A stretch of 64,000 nucleotides of DNA from Pilasporangium apinafurcum (GCA_001600495.1 BCKE01000005.1:916888-980887); one strand, 5' to 3'; shown: positions 1 to 14,193, counted from the first letter of the stretch. Numbers and translations are program-made. Notes: generated from the letters alone by a model not told the origin.

Positions 1-3
1 GAG

Positions 4-1362
4 ATGATGAATGGGACGACGAACTACGGCGATCGACCAGATGGCCATCTGTCCCATCGGAACATCATCAACTATCGCCCCAAACAAGAACACCATGAGC
101 CAGAGTCAAAACAGACAGGAGAAGAAGAGGAAGAGGACAGCAACGGTTCTGGATCATTCGAGGCGACACAACTACGTAAGGCGTACCCGTGCCAATATGC
201 TAATTGCCACAAGTTCGCACAAGCCGGTGGATTCTGTATCAGCCACGGTGGTGGCAAAAAATGCCAGACCCCGTTCTGCCCGTTTTTCAATCTCCGCACG
301 TGCCCTGAGCACGGCGGTTCGAAACGGTGCGGTGTTGCTGGGTGTACAAAAGTAGCACTCGGTGCGCTGGGGCTCTGCTGCGCGCACGGTGGCGGACGTA
401 AGTGCAGCATCAAAGTCTGCACCAAGTTTGACGCCGGATTAGGGTACTGTCTCTCGCATGGTGGCGGACGGAACTGCTCAGTGGACGGCTGTACCAAGAA
501 ACAGATCCGTTACGGTTTCTGCAGCGGTCACGGTGGACGCGCGCGCTGCAAAGTCGAGGGCTGTGAGAAATACGATCGCGGACAGGGCAAGTGTAAGGCC
601 CACGGTGGCGGGTACTTTTGTAAGGTTGAGGGCTGCACCAAAAAAGACAAAGGCGGTGGGCTCTGTGCTGCCCATGGTGGTGGTAAGAAATGTTCGGTCG
701 AGGGTTGCCGTACGCCCTGTGTTGGTGGTGGACGCTGCAAATTACACGGCGGTGGTAAACGCTGCCAGGCTGAAGGCTGTCGGAACTGGGCGTTGAATGC
801 GGGGAAGTGTAAAGAACACGGTGGCGCTGGTAAACGTTGTTCACACCGTGGCTGTGATAAGCATGACCAAGGCGGTGGGCGATGTCTTGCACATGGAGGA
901 GGCTACAAATGCAATGAACCAGGCTGTCCAAAGAAGCAGGTATGATGTGGTTTATTAATGACCATCCAATAGTCTGAATACTGAAAAATTGTTTTATATC
1001 TTCGCTTACAGATTCGTGCTGGTTTTTGCTGTGCACACGGTGGAAAGCCTCGCTGCTCTGTGGAAGGGTGCAAACGACTGGCACAGAATCGCGGGCTTTG
1101 TAAGGGGCATGGTGGGTCGAAGCCGTGCATGGTCCCTGACTGCACGCGAAAGGCGAATAGTGGTGGGCGTTGCATCACGCATGGTGGTGGTGGACGATGC
1201 CGATCAGAAGGGTGTACGAAGACGAACCGTGGCGGCGGGTATTGTAAAGCGCACGGCGGTGGGAAGAAGTGTAACGTGCCGGACTGTAAAGAGTGGGCCA
1301 TCGGCGGAGGAGCCTGTCCACAACATGAGATCTTTGGTTCCTCGTCCGTGGTGTGTGTATGA
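4..1362 (+). CDS. WRKY19-like Cys/His-Gly repeat protein
   Basis: Two exons (4-939 and 1012-1362) joined by a 72-bp GT-AG intron in phase 0 give about 429 residues. After an acidic, low-complexity N-terminus (about 1-55) the protein is built of about 14 tandem units of roughly 24 residues, each with the pattern C-x3-GC-x(7-10)-G-x-C-x2-HGGG-x2-C. Such units occur at the N-terminus of Arabidopsis WRKY19 and in many oomycete proteins annotated 'WRKY19-like zinc finger'. No WRKY domain is present here. The Cys and His spacing suggests one small metal-binding knuckle per unit; DNA or protein binding is inference. The window begins 3 bases before the ATG, so an upstream exon cannot be excluded. 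Confidence 0.8.
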
Positions 1363-1503
1363 CACATTGATAATGTTAGTAGTAGTTGCAAGCGAAGAGT
1401 TGATGTTTATCTATGTAAAATGTTGGATTTGTATTCTGTTTGTTTTGTTGTTCTTGCCGGCATGAAGACTTCTTTGTCGACTAGGTCTTTCCTTTTTTTT
1501 TAT

Positions 1504-1794
1504 TTACAAGAACGCGATGCCGGAGTTAATGGCATTTATTTCCGACGACGACAGTGGAATACGTTTCACGTGGTGGAATGGCAGGACATTGGGTCCAGAT
1601 GGCTTGGCAGCAGTCAACGGCTGACGAGCGGCATTCGAAGTCTGCGTAGTTGCTGGGGCAGCTGGAAGCAGCGATCGTTTACCTAAAAAGCGAATGAGTG
1701 GGGTACGTGGCCCCGCAGCAGCGAATTGATTCACAGAGGATGCATGGAACCCACGTCTTAGTGGCGACTTGATTAACAGCGACGAACTCTGCAT
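1504..1794 (-). CDS. KGD4: KGD4/MRPS36-like subunit of mitochondrial 2-oxoglutarate dehydrogenase complex
   Basis: This single-exon gene encodes 96 residues. The N-terminus is rich in Ser, Arg and Leu with an RGFHASS stretch, typical of a cleaved mitochondrial presequence. Residues 31-40 (TPLIRFLGKR) match the conserved 'P-x-I-x-F-x-x-R' block of the Kgd4/Ymr31/MRPS36 family. The C-terminus (LSSSEINAINSG, about 81-92) matches the family's 'PL-x-x-x-EI-x-AINSGG' end. In yeast and animals this subunit anchors E3 (dihydrolipoamide dehydrogenase) to the E1-E2 core. The E1 gene lies about 3 kb away in this window. Small size and short motifs limit certainty, but both motifs in the right order plus a presequence make this the best call. 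Confidence 0.72.
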   Translation of the reverse strand: MQSSSLLIKSPLRRGFHASSVNQFAAAGPRTPLIRFLGKRSLLPAAPATTQTSNAARQPLTAAKPSGPNVLPFHHVKRIPLSSSEINAINSGIAFL

Positions 1795-2095
1795 CCTTCG
1801 CTTCTCTTTCTTCCTTCTTGGTCAGTTTGCTGGTGGGGTTATGGGGTTACGCAAAGGTTACGACACAGGATGAGTTTCAGCAAGGATCATATCCTACTTT
1901 AGCATTTGATATTGGAATATTACAAAATTTATATAAGAACAAAATAGAATTGGTATCTAAGAACATGTTCTTAAAAATGCTATTTTTCTAATGTGTTCTA
2001 TAATAGAGGGTTATATTTTGAAAATTTCGAGAAGAAATTCGTTAACCATCATAGTATCGAACAGCATCTAACCAATTGCGTCATTTTTTTCGTCA
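1795..2095. promoter_or_regulatory. Bidirectional intergenic region between KGD4-like and FGGY kinase genes
   Basis: About 300 bp separate two divergent start codons. The segment is AT-rich (about 1905-2060) and holds no convincing ORF or RNA gene. A TCATTTTTTTCG stretch about 15 bases upstream of the kinase ATG resembles the oomycete initiator (TCATT followed by pyrimidines); this is a weak match only. Confidence 0.35.
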
Positions 2096-4146
2096 ATGAA
2101 GCTGCTGACACCCTTGACCGTGGCGGCGGCCGCAGTCTCTGGTGCTGCATTGATATTTGCACAGCATCAGAAGCAGCGTAGAGCACATGAAGCATATGTT
2201 GCACGTGTGAAAGGGTTGGCGCAGCCGCAACAGTATCGGAACGCGCCGCTGGTGATTGTCATCGATGTTGGAAGCTCCTCAATCCGTACGAGCTGCTTTG
2301 CATTGCTGAAGATCGAGACCGAGGCGCTGTGGGTGCTTCTCGACGGATCACTACAGCAGCAGCATGTTGCCTCCATTAATGACAATGGTGAGGCTGATAT
2401 CTACCAGATCAGCGCTATTGTCGAGCGTCTGCTGGATCAGACGCTGCATTTCCTGCGTGCGGCGGAGCTCGTCGATGGTGTTGTTGGTGTGGGGTTCAGC
2501 ACGTTTGTTATGAATGTCGTCGGTGTGGATGAGCAAGGGAAAGCTGTTACGCCTGTGTACACGGTATGATTGTTCATATAATTTTCCGTCATTTGGTTTA
2601 GTAGGTAGTTGACATTTGTTCTCGTAGTATGCTGGACGGCCATCCACTGCGGCTTGTGCACGTCAACTCCGGCAGTTGCTGTTTAATCAAGGACGGATTG
2701 CTGAATTTCATGATCGAACAGGTGGGTTTTCTTCTTTATGTTTATAAATGACACAACATCTTAGTAATCTTCTTGTGTCTGGTCTTCAGGAACGGTGATT
2801 CATCCAGCGTACGCACCGGCAGAATTTCTGCGTCTGCATCAGGAAGAACCTGCTACGCTCCAGCGCGTGTTTAAATGGCAGAGCATATCTGGATATCTCA
2901 TCGCTAAGTGGACGACAGCAGCGCAGCACAGCCCCAATCGTTGTATGCCCATCAGTTTCTCCGAAGCGTCGTGGATGGGACTGCTTGACTTTCGACGGTG
3001 CCAATGGGACCACCAGTTGCTGAAACTTGTGCACATGGATTTGTCGAAGATGCCTCCACTAACCGACTCCTCTACCCCGTTCACGGGACTACGCGCGGAA
3101 TTTATCAGTAGATGGCCGGAGTTGAAGAACGTACCATTCTTCTTGGGCATAGGTGATGGCGCTGCAGCTAACATTGGCTCTAAGTGTATCGATCATTCGT
3201 ACGTCCACGTTGCTTTAGATAGAAATAGAGTCGCAAGGATGCTAACACTGAAGCTTGTCGTAACACGTGTAGCCGAATTGCTGTGACCATCGGCACGAGT
3301 GCCGCTGTGCGTGTGGTGCTGGATGCCAAGGCCATGCAGGATGCTAAGATGCCCAAGGGGTTATGGTGTTACCGCATCGACAAAGAGTATGTGATGCTTG
3401 GCGGGGCATTGAACGATGGAGGCTCTGTCTACGAATTCTTTCGCAAATGTCTGCGTCTACCAGATGAAGGTACGCTCTGGACAAAATCACGTTTGCATAT
3501 CACTTGCTCTGTGTTCACATGGCTTACATGGACTGGTAGATTTGGAGAAACAGCTCTTGCAGATTCGCCCGAACCAGCATCACGTCACGATCCTGCCGTT
3601 CTTAAGTGGCGAACGCGCTCCTGGGTGGTTAGAAAACGCCTCATGCACAATTAGTGGCATCAACAAATGGGTGTCGCCCATCGAGATTCTACATGCTGGT
3701 TTGGAATCTGTTGCACTGCGACTCAGTATATTGGTCTCACTATTAGGTATTCAAAACCACCATCAATGCCTCTATAGCTTTATGTTAATGTCCAAGCTGA
3801 CTATGTATCTTGATGGTCACTAATAGCACCGTACGCTGATCCAAACGCCATGATCGTCGCCAGTGGCACGGCGTTGGCGTCCTCGAAAGTATGGCGGCAA
3901 ATGGTAGCGGACTGCATCGGCAAAGAGCTCGTCCTGGAAAAAAACGCCCATGAGATAACCTCACGTGGCATTGCAGTGTTTATGGGCACATATTTGGGTC
4001 TCCATTCCTTTCAGGAGACTGCAGGATTTGCTTCGAACGTCAATCAGCTCACCTACTCTCACCCACGCAGTGTTGCACATGCCGCGTACTTGGCGGCGCG
4101 TCATGAGCAAGAATCGCTTTATCGGAAGCTTTACGCGGAGACATGA
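2096..4146 (+). CDS. FGGY-family carbohydrate kinase with N-terminal membrane anchor
   Basis: Six exons (2096-2563, 2628-2721, 2790-3198, 3273-3469, 3540-3746, 3827-4146) give 564 residues with all phases closing. Residues 6-22 are hydrophobic and followed by a basic stretch, suggesting a signal anchor or mitochondrial outer-membrane-type anchor. The kinase core begins near residue 52: a DVGSSSIRTS phosphate-binding loop (about 57-66), the FGGY catalytic-Asp motif GIGDGAAANIG, a TIGTSA loop, the C-terminal signature LPFLSGERAPGW and an ASGTALASSKVW segment near the end. The family phosphorylates sugars such as gluconate, xylulose or glycerol; LSGERAPGW is most like gluconokinase/xylulokinase members, but the substrate cannot be fixed from sequence. 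Its 3' end faces OGDH 322 bp away. Confidence 0.85.
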
Positions 4147-4468
4147 AGAGAGTAATGAAAAAAGAAAAGCAACCGAGAGAGATAAAGAATTTGGAAAGCT
4201 TTTAGAAATGACCCACCATCACTGTGCTTGGGGGATGTAAATACAAAGCTCGTGCAATGATCCATGCTAACAGGAGGGGAAGAAATGAATATTTATGTGG
4301 GTAATCGACAGTCAGGTGCATACAAATCCTGACCTGGCACAAGTATATGCTTAAAAAATTGTCAAATGCTCGCGAAAACCACAGAAAACGTAAAAGTCTA
4401 GGAGAGAGACAAGCAGACGCGTGGGGGACTAAACTTACGATTATTTTGCATTTGTACAACAGAGCTCA
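4147..4468. other. Convergent intergenic spacer, no gene seen
   Basis: The two flanking stop codons face each other across 322 bp. I see only short out-of-frame ORFs and no RNA gene; it should contain both polyadenylation regions. Confidence 0.4.
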
Positions 4469-7967
<3,499 letters not shown>

Positions 7968-8267
7968 CTTCCCCAATGCGCTGCAACTGAAAACTCAATA
8001 ACCAGATACCGATATCATACCGGTATTTTGTGCTAAAATAACGAGCAGTAAAAAAACACAAAAATAAATTACGGATCAGTACCTGATTGCATCATCTGAT
8101 TTCTTAGATCTGATTCTGGTCATCATCAGCGCGATTATGGCACACATGACATAGCCTGCACAGGTCATTCGCTTCGGTGCATGACCAAGGAACAGATTTC
8201 AAATTCCCCGCCCCACTCACACCGCTAGAAACCCCGCTGTCGCCCGCAAAGGTACTCTTAGTCGCTG
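7968..8267. promoter_or_regulatory. Divergent promoter region, OGDH and DUF924 genes
   Basis: About 300 bp lie between two divergent ATGs. A 66-codon ORF at 8177-8377 overlaps the DUF924 start in another frame and has no family resemblance, so I treat the segment as regulatory. Confidence 0.35.
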
Positions 8268-8912
8268 ATGACGATCCAGCAGGATCTGCTCAAGTTCTGG
8301 TTCGGTTCTGTCCGGCGTGCCGGATTCTCGGCCACTTCGATGCAATCTGCTATGAAGAAATGGTTGGGGATGTTTGATAACCCGGAAGAACGGCTGCAAT
8401 TCGATCAGGAGATCCGCGAGAAATTTGGTATGCATTTAGAAGCAGCCGCACAGGGAAAATACAAATCTTGGCGCAACGACAGCGATGGGATCTTGGCATT
8501 TTGCATCCTCTGTGATCAGTTCTCACGCAACATCCACCGCGGCAAACCACAGGCATTTGCCATGGACCTACAAGTCGTGGAAGCCGTCAAGTACGCGTTC
8601 GACCGACAATTAGACAAGCAGGTTCATGTGGTGGAGCGTATGTTCCTGTATTTGCCGCTAATGCATTCAGAGCAGCTACCGGATCATGTACTCGCAAAAG
8701 AAAAATTCGAAGAATTGGTCGCTGCTGCTGCAAACGAACCAGAACATGTTCAGATGATCGGTAAACACACACTCGCTGCACTGGAGGAGCATACGGTACT
8801 GTTGCAGCAGTTCGGTCGGTATCCGCATCGGAATAAGGTGCTAGGTCGAGTAAACACGGAAGAGGAGATCGTGTACATGGCTTCAGAGAAGTACAAATCT
8901 TTTGGACAATAA
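8268..8912 (+). CDS. DUF924 family protein
   Basis: One exon encodes 214 residues that align along the whole length of the DUF924 family: an FWFG start (about 10-13), a Trp-rich segment, LCDQFSRNIHRG (about 81-92), YLPLMHSEQLPD (about 127-138), and the terminal FGRYPHRNKVLGR followed by a T-x-EE motif. The fold is a TPR-like helical bundle known from bacterial and eukaryotic members; its biochemical role is not established. The start is the ATG at 8268, just two residues before the conserved N-terminal helix. The family is widespread in bacteria, fungi and oomycetes. Confidence 0.9.
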   Translation: MTIQQDLLKFWFGSVRRAGFSATSMQSAMKKWLGMFDNPEERLQFDQEIREKFGMHLEAAAQGKYKSWRNDSDGILAFCILCDQFSRNIHRGKPQAFAMDLQVVEAVKYAFDRQLDKQVHVVERMFLYLPLMHSEQLPDHVLAKEKFEELVAAAANEPEHVQMIGKHTLAALEEHTVLLQQFGRYPHRNKVLGRVNTEEEIVYMASEKYKSFGQ

Positions 8913-9128
8913 ACAACCAGGGCAACAATGCATTATACCTCATCAAAACGAAAGAAAACACATGCGTGCAAATTTATTTTTGGTGTTTTTTGTGTGTGTC
9001 TCTTCGTGAGCCAATTACGTTATGACCACTGTCTTTACCTCGAAACGACGCGGTTCTTTTTGACGTACCAATCCAAGCGGCGCCAAACCAAAAAGGATTT
9101 GCGTTAGTATCTTATTGCATATGCGCAC

Positions 9129-12100
9129 ATGGAGTCAAAGCATCCAGATGGTCAAGTACACAGCAGTGGCGAAGACGATGGGTCTGGCAGCTTCACTATC
9201 GAATTACATAGTCTCGCATTGACAAACTCTTCTTTACTTCCTGTGAAGCAGCAGACAGTCTGGATATTTGTGCAGCTCCTGACGGCAACTGGTGCCCCAC
9301 TCAACAGCGTTTGGTTCAGTGATGAGGACGACAATCTCTTCACCCGTAGTGTCTCACTCCCAATAGAAAATGGAGAAGCAGAAGAAATAGCAACAACAAT
9401 TCCACTGCACTACAGTCAGCCCTCCAAACGCATCCCACTTACCAAAAACTCATTATCGATGTTGCTCCAGGCGAAGCTACAACTCTCGCTCTACAGCGGC
9501 TCGACTCGCTCTACAACGACCGACGACTGTCTAGGAGTCCAACAAGTTTCACTTCGACCGGCGATCATAGCAGCGCAGTGGGAAACGAAAGTGACTTTCA
9601 CGGCTAAAACTGATGCGCCAGTAATTGCGGTGTTGATGTCAGTGCAGTGTGACGTAGATTTGGCAGATTTCACACTCGGTAGCCGATTGCTGACCTGGCA
9701 AGCGTTAGAAATTATCAATTTACCAGCAGAATGGACAGCAACAGCAACGGCGGCCTGTGAAAGTGATGAAGACGCGGTGCAGTTCTGTGCCGCGGTCGAT
9801 CGAAATACTGTGACGTACGACTTGACGTGTATGCTACCAGAATGCTTATCCGATGAAAGACTTACGGAGGAGATGGAAATTTTTGCTGTCCAAGGTGGCA
9901 AGCTTAGTTACGAACCCAGCTCAGATTCGTCAGTATTAGAATGGGAACGCGATCATAATACTGTTGCAGTGGGAGCAGCAATAGATGAACCGCTATCTTC
10001 GAGTAACAAACTCACTGGAGTATGGAAGGTGGCATTCCCTCAGGAATCAACAGCAACCATCTTCACCAAACTCTACTTCAAATCTGCAGTAATTCGCCTG
10101 ATAGAATTTCTGACGGTACAAAAGCACGTTACTGTGGTGCTCAAGCGTGCGAATCCTGTTGAAGGCGGCAAAGTGCCTGATATCCTCACGACTCGCCTGA
10201 GCGTCGACCTCTCACAGCTGCTTACACCTGGAGCCACGCGTATCAACCTCAACGTCCAAATCCCGGCAGTGACACCAGTGACGAAGGAGGCGCTAGAACA
10301 AGAATTGGCCTCGGCGACGACCTCGGATGACAAGAAGCGATTGCAGGCCGCATTAGCAGAATATGACACAGTGACATTGCCACAGGCAGCCGCGGTATCA
10401 GCGTCAATGGCAGCTGCAAATACGCAGTTGACGGGTATAGTAGAGATCTTGGAGACGCCATTGATGCGGCTTCCGCCGGCAGATGTGGTTGTTCCTGACG
10501 TCGAAATGCACCAACTAATTCCGCCACGAGATCTATTAGAGGAGCGTGAGCAACAACACGACGTGCTGACAGATTTACGTAACGAGATCCGCCGCGTCGT
10601 GCTGACATTGTTGCATGAATACGAGAACTGCTTCCCTCAGCCGTCAGCGGATGCAATTGCAGCAACTTCACCGTCACCAACACAAGAAGAGAAGAAGCAG
10701 AAATTTGTCTACCGCCTTAATACACAAGGTGCGTACCATACATTTAAGGAAACACTCAAGAAGCGCATCATCCCCGTCATTCGCGACCGATTCGCGCGAC
10801 CAGATCTTCCGGAAGAAGATGACGATGAAGAAGATGAGGATGTAACTGAGGGTGATCAGCAACAGTATCAACAGCGTCTTGCCACTCAAACGCGAAAGGA
10901 ATCGCGCGCGAACGAAAAGAAGAAAGCGTACATGGGTCAAGTTTACACGTTACTGATGGAGGAGGTGCAACATTTGTTACATGAAGCCATTTACGGTGAT
11001 ATTGACGCTCTAGCAAAAACCAACACGGCCATGCAGGGCAAACCCACGCAGACTGAAGTCTCAAAAACACTGGACACGTTAAGGCTCAAGGCGCTGGAGA
11101 ACAAAGTGAACGGCGATTTGGATAAATGTGAGCGACTGCATCTCGATCGTATTGCCTACGCGGACGAGTTCGCAATCGAATCTCTCGAGACGCTCGTCGC
11201 TGTGCGATATGATTACGCGTGTTTCTGCCTCATGCGTGGGAAATTGGACACAGCAGGAGCATCTCTCGAACTATGTCTGGCGCTAAAGAACACGTCGCTA
11301 TCACCTTTACTGACATTTGTAGCGCTGCACTGTGAGCAGAAGGACTTTGCACGCGCGGAAGTCCTGGCGAAGCATGCTGTTATACAAGCGCTGGCCAATT
11401 ACAGCTCTACATCTACGTCTTCAAGTACGTCAAGAAGAGAAAGAAAAGGCGACGACCTTGTGCTTGCGCATGCGCTTCTGGCATTCTCCTTCACGCACTC
11501 GGGCAAAGATCCCACGGGGAACTTGGCGCTCTTTGAGCTGCTCAAGGCGCAACAGTTTCTTCAGCAACTCTCTTCGAGACCTGGAGATGTCACATCGGCC
11601 AACAACCCATCTAAGTCTGTGAGCGCAGTGTGGTTGTTTCTAGCCGATTTTGCCAACAAGCTGAGGCTGCACGCGCTTACACAGCGAGCTCTACATCTTG
11701 CCGACCAGCAAAAAGCTCCACGCGATGCACTAAGTAGCGAGGAGCGTATGATGAAACGTGCATTAGCGGCCGAACTTTCTTTGCTTGGTGGTGAATTAGA
11801 ACCCACAGTTAGGCTGCTACAGGAGGCTCTTGAAATCGATGCCTCCCATCCACTGACGTGGCTGCTTCTGGGAAAAACGTACTTGCAGCACCGTCATCAC
11901 TCACCAACAACAGCTGAGACGGCGATTGAATGTTTTCAGCGCGCACTTGAGAATCGCCATCATCCGCTATTTCAGTCGCGAGAAGAGCTTCGCCTAGAAT
12001 TGTACCTCAACTTGGGGCTTGTATTACTTCAGAACACGCAGTTTGCCGCGGCGAAGGGTGTTTTCCTGCAATCTTGCGACGAATTTCAGATTGCTTCCAA

Positions 12101-12695
12101 CTGGTTAGGAGTTGGGATTGCGTGTATGCGCATGGAGAAATTCGATGCCGCTCACTTAGCGCTGGCCGAGGCAAATCGCCTAGACTCTACAAACGCTGAT
12201 GTCTGGGGGTATCTGGCGCTTCATGCACTTACTGCGTCAGCGAGTGCATCTCACTCGCGGATCTCTGCACGTGAAGAACAGGACGCGAAGCAGTTTGTGG
12301 TACAGGCGCTGCGATATAACCTTAGTAATCCTGTATTGTTGCGCGAACTGAGCAGTGGTTTCGTTGCAATCGATCGCCTCGAAGACGCCGAACGACTACT
12401 GCGCCGGTCGCTGGCGTGTCAGGATTCGTCACTCACTCGCAAGACTCTCGCAGATGTACTCGCTGCGCAAAACTGCGCCGAGGACGCCCTACAACAATAC
12501 AAACAATCGCTTGATGAATGGGACACCGTGAGCGAGCGATGTGATCTGCTGGAGAAATGTGCCAGACTACTGGTGACGCTGGGGCGGCCAGAAGAAGCAA
12601 GTGAGTATCGAAAGATGGCGAACCAATTTCACGTCGAAATGGAACGCAGAGGAGATGAAGATGGCAAAAGTGAGACATTGGACCCTGTAATATAG
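9129..12695 (+). CDS. CFAP70: Cilia- and flagella-associated protein 70 (TPR axonemal protein)
   Basis: A single exon encodes 1188 residues, close to the animal CFAP70/TTC18 length. The first half is beta-rich without repeats, as in the C2-like N-terminal half of the family. A segment near residue 525 (YRLNTQGAYHTFKETLKKRI) matches the conserved Y-x-LN-x-x-G-x-Y-x-x-FKE block. The second half (about 690-1180) is tetratricopeptide repeats, including the diagnostic NWLGVGIACMRMEKFDAAHLA block near residue 995. An acidic run (about 562-575, mostly D and E) separates the halves. CFAP70 sits in the axoneme at the outer dynein arm region and regulates beating, so the organism probably makes flagellated cells. 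The 3' end is about 40 bp from the convergent IP6K stop. Confidence 0.9.
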   Translation: MESKHPDGQVHSSGEDDGSGSFTIELHSLALTNSSLLPVKQQTVWIFVQLLTATGAPLNSVWFSDEDDNLFTRSVSLPIENGEAEEIATTIPLHYSQPSKRIPLTKNSLSMLLQAKLQLSLYSGSTRSTTTDDCLGVQQVSLRPAIIAAQWETKVTFTAKTDAPVIAVLMSVQCDVDLADFTLGSRLLTWQALEIINLPAEWTATATAACESDEDAVQFCAAVDRNTVTYDLTCMLPECLSDERLTEEMEIFAVQGGKLSYEPSSDSSVLEWERDHNTVAVGAAIDEPLSSSNKLTGVWKVAFPQESTATIFTKLYFKSAVIRLIEFLTVQKHVTVVLKRANPVEGGKVPDILTTRLSVDLSQLLTPGATRINLNVQIPAVTPVTKEALEQELASATTSDDKKRLQAALAEYDTVTLPQAAAVSASMAAANTQLTGIVEILETPLMRLPPADVVVPDVEMHQLIPPRDLLEEREQQHDVLTDLRNEIRRVVLTLLHEYENCFPQPSADAIAATSPSPTQEEKKQKFVYRLNTQGAYHTFKETLKKRIIPVIRDRFARPDLPEEDDDEEDEDVTEGDQQQYQQRLATQTRKESRANEKKKAYMGQVYTLLMEEVQHLLHEAIYGDIDALAKTNTAMQGKPTQTEVSKTLDTLRLKALENKVNGDLDKCERLHLDRIAYADEFAIESLETLVAVRYDYACFCLMRGKLDTAGASLELCLALKNTSLSPLLTFVALHCEQKDFARAEVLAKHAVIQALANYSSTSTSSSTSRRERKGDDLVLAHALLAFSFTHSGKDPTGNLALFELLKAQQFLQQLSSRPGDVTSANNPSKSVSAVWLFLADFANKLRLHALTQRALHLADQQKAPRDALSSEERMMKRALAAELSLLGGELEPTVRLLQEALEIDASHPLTWLLLGKTYLQHRHHSPTTAETAIECFQRALENRHHPLFQSREELRLELYLNLGLVLLQNTQFAAAKGVFLQSCDEFQIASNWLGVGIACMRMEKFDAAHLALAEANRLDSTNADVWGYLALHALTASASASHSRISAREEQDAKQFVVQALRYNLSNPVLLRELSSGFVAIDRLEDAERLLRRSLACQDSSLTRKTLADVLAAQNCAEDALQQYKQSLDEWDTVSERCDLLEKCARLLVTLGRPEEASEYRKMANQFHVEMERRGDEDGKSETLDPVI

Positions 12696-12733
12696 CATCA
12701 AACCCTTGATTTCTACTTTTCTCTTGTAGTTGT

Positions 12734-14193
12734 CTATACCTGAGCGAGTTCTGTTGGTCGCCGCATGAGGATATTGGAGAAGAATTTAATCAGATTCTGC
12801 AGCCCTAGTAGTAGCCCTTCGTCCGGAGAATCGAGCGTTGCGCTCATCTGGCAGTGCGCAAAATCAATTAGTCGCACATCTCCATGGGACGATGGTGCAT
12901 GACGTTCAGCGCCTTCGTAGATGATCAGCAGCGACGACCCCCAGAAACGCAATCCGCGTGTCTGTTCAATGGCGTTATAGAGCTCCTGGATCTTGTTTAC
13001 CAGTGTCACCAGTATGTCCCATCGCACGTTCGAGCCATCCGAGAGATACTAGAAGTGAAAGAGAGCTGCTTTATCATGTCTTGTAGATCTATTTTCAAAC
13101 GAAGAAAACCTTGCTTACCGTTTCTAATGCTGGCTCAATGGTGTCCACAGCCAACTGCCTTCCCCAGTGTTTATCGTAGAGAATATAGCGATCATCGCTC
13201 TGGTGGTAGATCTGCATGCCGCACAGCCGAAGCCCCAGTGCAAGCGATGTTGTGGCGGCACACTTGGCGCTGTGGCTGCGCACTTTGGCCGGTGGCGCGT
13301 CTTCTCCATGCTGCCGCGTCCCCATTTTAATATCGAGCACACATGGTCGCATGTAATCGTGTGTGAGGTCGCCTAACACGAGGTAATGTAAGCCACCAAG
13401 CAATCAAAACCGTTAAGGAAACAACTGATCGTAATAATGCACACGCCACTGTAACCAGCAACAAGCGAAATAGAAATGAAAGGATATCCTTGAACGCGCC
13501 TGTGCTGTTGGCTCGACTAATGCCACCGTGCATCTTCCACAACTTTGCGCTATAGCTGCTCGTTGTTGACGCCGAGGGCGAGTCGACATGCGGGAGTAAT
13601 GGTATCACCAACTTTCGTTTCTTCCCGAAATTGTTGCTATTTGGACTTCCATCTTTCTTCATTTTCAATCGTGCCGCATCATTTATTTCATTGCTAAGAG
13701 CTGCAGGTGCCGAAGAAGCTACATTAGAATTTGATTCCCTAGGATCTTGATGCAACCTGACAGTGACTTTCCGCAGAAATGGTGGTAGAAACGGTTTGAG
13801 CTGCGGGTATGAATGTTCGATGGACTCATAGAATTTAAGCTCCAGTGGAATGGCCGGTTTGCAGACCTCACCGTAGGCACTTCGCAGAAATGGTTTATGG
13901 CCACCAGCCTATATGGAGACACAGATGAGTGGAAAGGCAGGTACGTGTGAGACGATTGAACAAATTTTCTGACCTGGTGGCTGTAAAGGTAAAAATCTGT
14001 GCCGCTGTCGGAACGAGCGACGATGCCGTTTTGAGTGACCATTTCCTCTACGCCGTGAGCACCCACTTCTTCGTCTCCGTCTGCCATGCTGTGAATAGGA
14101 GGGACGTGACGATGCGTTGGGTTAAATGCCGATAGTAGATGCAGAAACCGCCTTACCTTGACGCCGTTTCATGCGGGAGAAGACAACAGCCAT
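12734..14193 (-). CDS. IP6K: Inositol hexakisphosphate kinase (IPK family)
   Basis: Five exons on the minus strand (14193-14157, 14080-13974, 13908-13488, 13387-13119, 13048-12734) give 382 residues. The IPK family signature PCVLDIKMG lies at about 203-211, preceded by HQAGGHKPFL near residue 48 and followed by LRLCGMQIY, SLLIIYEG and RLIDFAHC (metal-binding Asp). It should phosphorylate InsP6 to 5-InsP7, or act on lower inositol phosphates. The intron between exons 3 and 4 is not GT-AG but AT-AC with minor-spliceosome signals; only this splice joins FKD to YLVLGDLT in phase. The 5' end is less certain: a strong AAG|GTAAGG donor supports the first exon starting at 14193, but the ATG at 14087 is an alternative giving 372 residues. 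Confidence 0.92.
13388..13487 (-). other. U12-type (AT-AC) spliceosomal intron in IP6K
   Basis: Read on the minus strand, this 100-base intron starts ATATCCTTTC, the U12 5' splice-site consensus. It contains TTCCTTAAC, the U12 branch-point consensus, about 25 bases before the end, and it finishes CTTAC. No AG acceptor can place the conserved residues YLVLG in frame, because the frame has a TGA upstream and no AG in between. Splicing AT-AC leaves phase 1 on both sides and rebuilds an Asp codon, aligning exactly with other IP6Ks. The branch-to-acceptor distance is longer than usual for U12 introns. Confidence 0.85.

Noticed and set aside
410-1084. 224-codon ORF antisense to the WRKY19-like gene
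   Set aside because: It is a shadow of the repeat array's codon bias; the sense strand has clear repeats and a good intron.
13327-13755. Hydrophobic C-terminal tail of an IP6K reading frame, suggesting a membrane anchor
   Set aside because: The hydrophobic stretch is the translation of the AT-AC intron; splicing it restores the kinase core.
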